Positions 13,824 to 15,442 of a stretch of 15,442 bases of DNA are shown piece after piece (position 1 is the stretch's first letter; every line of letters begins with the position of its first letter). A program made the position numbers and the translations under genes. The notes under the pieces were generated by a model. The model was not told where the DNA came from and made no database searches. It saw only the letters and a program-made list of their open reading frames with translations. The DNA is from Synergistaceae bacterium (GTDB lineage Bacteria > Synergistota > Synergistia > Synergistales > Synergistaceae). The stretch spans positions 1-15,442 of the forward strand of contig JAISQC010000099.1 of the NCBI GenBank assembly GCA_031274465.1, read 5' to 3'.

Positions 13824-15278
13824 TTACGCTCTGGCGCCGGGGAACATCCTCAAAAATTCGCTGTCCGGCGGCGGGTCGCCGTCGTAGTTGTGCCGCGCTA
13901 TTTTCTCGTCGTCCGAAATTACGCTGGGGCTTTCGGGCTGCGGCGGTGAAAACGGCTCAAGAGGCGGTTTTTCCGCTTCTTCGGTCAACCCCGCTAAATC
14001 ATCGAGCGAGCTTACCCCCATTATCTCGGCAAGCGTTGGGGACAGCTCCACCTTCTGAGGCTGGGGCCGGGGCGGAGCGTTTTCAGCCGATGCCGCCGGT
14101 GGGGGCGCCGCTGCGGCTGGTGGCGCCGGATGAGCTGGGGTGCCCGAATTGCCCGACAGAGCCGATAAATCCAGCGTCGGCTCTTCTTTGGGAATGGCGT
14201 TCAGGATGCTGGCGAGCGAATCGGCTTCGCCTGACGCGGGCGCCGGGTGCTGCGGCGGCATGGCTTGCGGCGGCGTCTGAGCTTGATGTATCTGCGAAAT
14301 GACCCCTGCGGGGACTGAGGTCGAAACAGCCGGGGGGACTGGAGGCAGATGCGAGCCGTCCTGCGCGTGAGGAAGAGCGCCTCCCGGCGTCTGATGTATC
14401 TGAGATATCGTGCCGCCCTGCCCCTGATTCGAAGACGCAGGCGGAACGGCAAGCGGCACAGGGGTGGAAGGAGCGCCGGGCGTCTGATGTATCTGGGATA
14501 TGGCGCCGACCGGCGTCGCGGCAGCGTTAGCCGCAGACGCTTGCGGCGGCTGTGAAGCCACTGGCGGGACTGTCGGCACAGGCGGCTGCGACGAGGTCGG
14601 TGGGGCTGGCGTTGCCGCTGGCGGCACCGCGGGCACTGGCGGAAGGCCCGAATAAGCCGGTGGAACCGCCGGAACTGGCGGCAGAGACGAGGCCGCTGGT
14701 GGAGACGTTGCCGCTTGCGGGATCGTGGGCACAGGCGGAAGGTTCGAATAAGCCGGTGGAACCGCCGGAACTGGCGGCAGCGACGCGGCAACAGGAGGCG
14801 CCGGTGGAACCGCAGGCGATGAAGGCATGGTCGAAGCGACGGCCTCGGGCATCGATGAAAGCAACGGCGCCGATGCTGCCGGCGGAGGCGACGAAGCCGC
14901 CTGGGTCGGAGGCAATTGCGGCGCCGGAGGCAATGGCGGCAGGCCGGAGGCGGCGGGCGAAGCTGCTGTTCCTGGCATCGGCGGAACCGAAGGCACGGGC
15001 GGCAGCGATGAGGCCACAGGCGGAGTGGGCGGCAGCGACGAAACTGCCTGGGCCGGGGGCAGTTGCGGAGCGGGCGGCAACGGCGGCATGGGAGGCGGTG
15101 CGTTAACTGGCCCCACTTGCTGCGAGCTGTCCATTCCCATCATAGCGGCGAAGCCGATTTCCTCAGGCATTGTTTCCGTTCTGGCCTGCCGCGGGGCTTC
15201 CACTACAGGCCCTCCGCACAAAGGGCAGAATGGTCTATCCCAATCTATGACGTTGTTGCAGCGATTGCATCTTTTCAT
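13824..15278 (-). CDS. Zinc-ribbon protein with long Pro-rich repeat region
   Basis: No named family is recognised. The 484-aa product begins with a compact zinc ribbon (C4, C7, C18, C21, ending CPLCGG). A low-complexity Pro/Ala/Ser region (about 58-390) follows, built from variants of LPPVPAVPPA and LPPAPQLPP. Near residues 258-265, 290-297 and 326-333 the motif ISQIHQ recurs three times. Two short conserved-looking helices follow (SLASILNAIPKEEPTLDLSAL and LSPTLAEIMGVSSLDDLAGL), and the end is acidic. No membrane segment or signal peptide is seen, so it is probably cytosolic and largely disordered. The start has SD AAGGGAAG about 7 nt upstream. It leads a three-gene unit with two membrane proteins, for which it may be a scaffold or adaptor (inferred). 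Confidence 0.82.
   Translation of the reverse strand: MKRCNRCNNVIDWDRPFCPLCGGPVVEAPRQARTETMPEEIGFAAMMGMDSSQQVGPVNAPPPMPPLPPAPQLPPAQAVSSLPPTPPVASSLPPVPSVPPMPGTAASPAASGLPPLPPAPQLPPTQAASSPPPAASAPLLSSMPEAVASTMPSSPAVPPAPPVAASLPPVPAVPPAYSNLPPVPTIPQAATSPPAASSLPPVPAVPPAYSGLPPVPAVPPAATPAPPTSSQPPVPTVPPVASQPPQASAANAAATPVGAISQIHQTPGAPSTPVPLAVPPASSNQGQGGTISQIHQTPGGALPHAQDGSHLPPVPPAVSTSVPAGVISQIHQAQTPPQAMPPQHPAPASGEADSLASILNAIPKEEPTLDLSALSGNSGTPAHPAPPAAAAPPPAASAENAPPRPQPQKVELSPTLAEIMGVSSLDDLAGLTEEAEKPPLEPFSPPQPESPSVISDDEKIARHNYDGDPPPDSEFLRMFPGARA
14283..14503 (-). repeat. Three copies of an ISQIHQ-coding motif
   Basis: Near-identical segments at about 14283-14302, 14391-14410 and 14484-14503 encode ISQIHQ, preceded by Gly plus one small residue and followed by TPG or AQT. 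Spacings are 108 and 93 bp, i.e. 36 and 31 residues. The hydrophobic/amide motif stands out from the Pro-rich background and looks like a repeated short binding motif. Confidence 0.7.
14631..14784 (-). repeat. Pair of 58-bp direct repeats (period 96 bp) inside the Pro-rich region
   Basis: Positions 14631-14688 and 14727-14784 match at 54 of 58 bases and encode LPPVPAVPPAYS-type blocks 32 residues apart. The near identity at DNA level suggests recent duplication, and such repeats can change copy number by recombination or slippage. Confidence 0.8.
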
Positions 15279-15344
15279 CTTTTGACTTCCCTTCGGAATA
15301 ACGTCGCCTCAACATTCATCCGACAGCGCCCCGTTCATTGAAAT

Positions 15345-15371
15345 ATTATATACTATCGTCGCAAAATGCAA
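15345..15371 (-). promoter_or_regulatory. Probable promoter of the zinc-ribbon/membrane-protein cluster
   Basis: On the minus strand a perfect TATAAT (15345-15350) follows TTGCAT (15366-15371) with a 15-nt spacer, a little short of the usual 16-18. Transcription would start near 15338, giving a leader of about 60 nt before the ATG at 15278. The AT-rich block stands out in otherwise GC-rich sequence. Confidence 0.5.
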
Positions 15372-15429
15372 GGTGCTAGGGCGCGCTTCAAATCACTTCG
15401 GGCAAAATTCAGCGGTTCATCGCCCTCGC

Positions 15430-15442
15430 AAAAAAGCCCCCT
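15430..15442 (-). terminator. Possible 3' half of a terminator cut by the window edge
   Basis: On the minus strand GGGGGC is followed directly by six T. This looks like the descending arm and U-run of an intrinsic terminator for a leftward gene lying beyond the right edge. The matching arm would be outside the window, so this is tentative. The rest of 15279-15442 holds the promoter and SD of the zinc-ribbon cluster and no gene. Confidence 0.3.

Noticed and set aside
14349..15106. Plus-strand and alternative-frame open frames in the repeat region
   Set aside because: They mirror the Pro-rich coding repeats of the minus-strand gene, whose frame begins with an SD and a clean zinc ribbon.

Overview
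The window is bacterial, GC-rich and gene-dense. Three things point to the phylum Synergistota: the conserved block yicC-remA-gmk-rpoZ-coaBC-priA (an order also known from Firmicutes), a bacterial TrpRS with a Thermotoga-type iron-sulfur cysteine motif, and frequent ATA/AGG codons at high GC. This placement is an inference from gene content and style; there is no rRNA or other decisive marker, and confidence is moderate. No tRNA, rRNA, CRISPR array, insertion sequence or phage gene was seen.

Positions 1-10356 (minus strand) hold a tightly packed leftward gene train. In transcription order it is trpS, scpA, scpB, rluB, an HDOD-domain gene, cmk, plsC, yicC, remA, gmk, rpoZ, coaBC and a priA-like gene cut by the left edge. 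Most junctions overlap by 1-23 nt or are separated by fewer than 20 nt, so translational coupling and co-transcription are likely. The only gap large enough for an internal promoter is the 45 nt between rluB and the HDOD gene, which contains a TATAAT. The products cover tRNA charging, chromosome condensation, rRNA modification, nucleotide kinases, phospholipid synthesis, RNA turnover, transcription, coenzyme A synthesis and replication restart. The most striking gene is the priA-like one. It keeps the eight-cysteine zinc module and the domain layout of PriA, but it has lost the Walker A, DEEH and arginine-finger helicase motifs.

Positions 10357-10667 form a divergent intergenic region. On the trpS side there are nested inverted repeats and a 15-bp dyad. 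On the other side a good sigma70-type promoter drives a membrane-anchored SLT-family lytic transglycosylase (10668-11456, plus strand). A second promoter then drives an orphan type IV prepilin-like protein (11546-12043, plus strand).

Positions 12060-15278 (minus strand) hold a three-gene cluster of unknown function that converges on the prepilin gene. In transcription order it encodes (a) a soluble protein with an N-terminal zinc ribbon, a long Pro-rich repeat region and three ISQIHQ motifs; (b) a four-helix membrane protein; (c) a zinc-ribbon protein whose membrane half is a diverged paralogue of (b). A perfect TATAAT lies upstream. This cluster is the best candidate in the window for an undescribed system.
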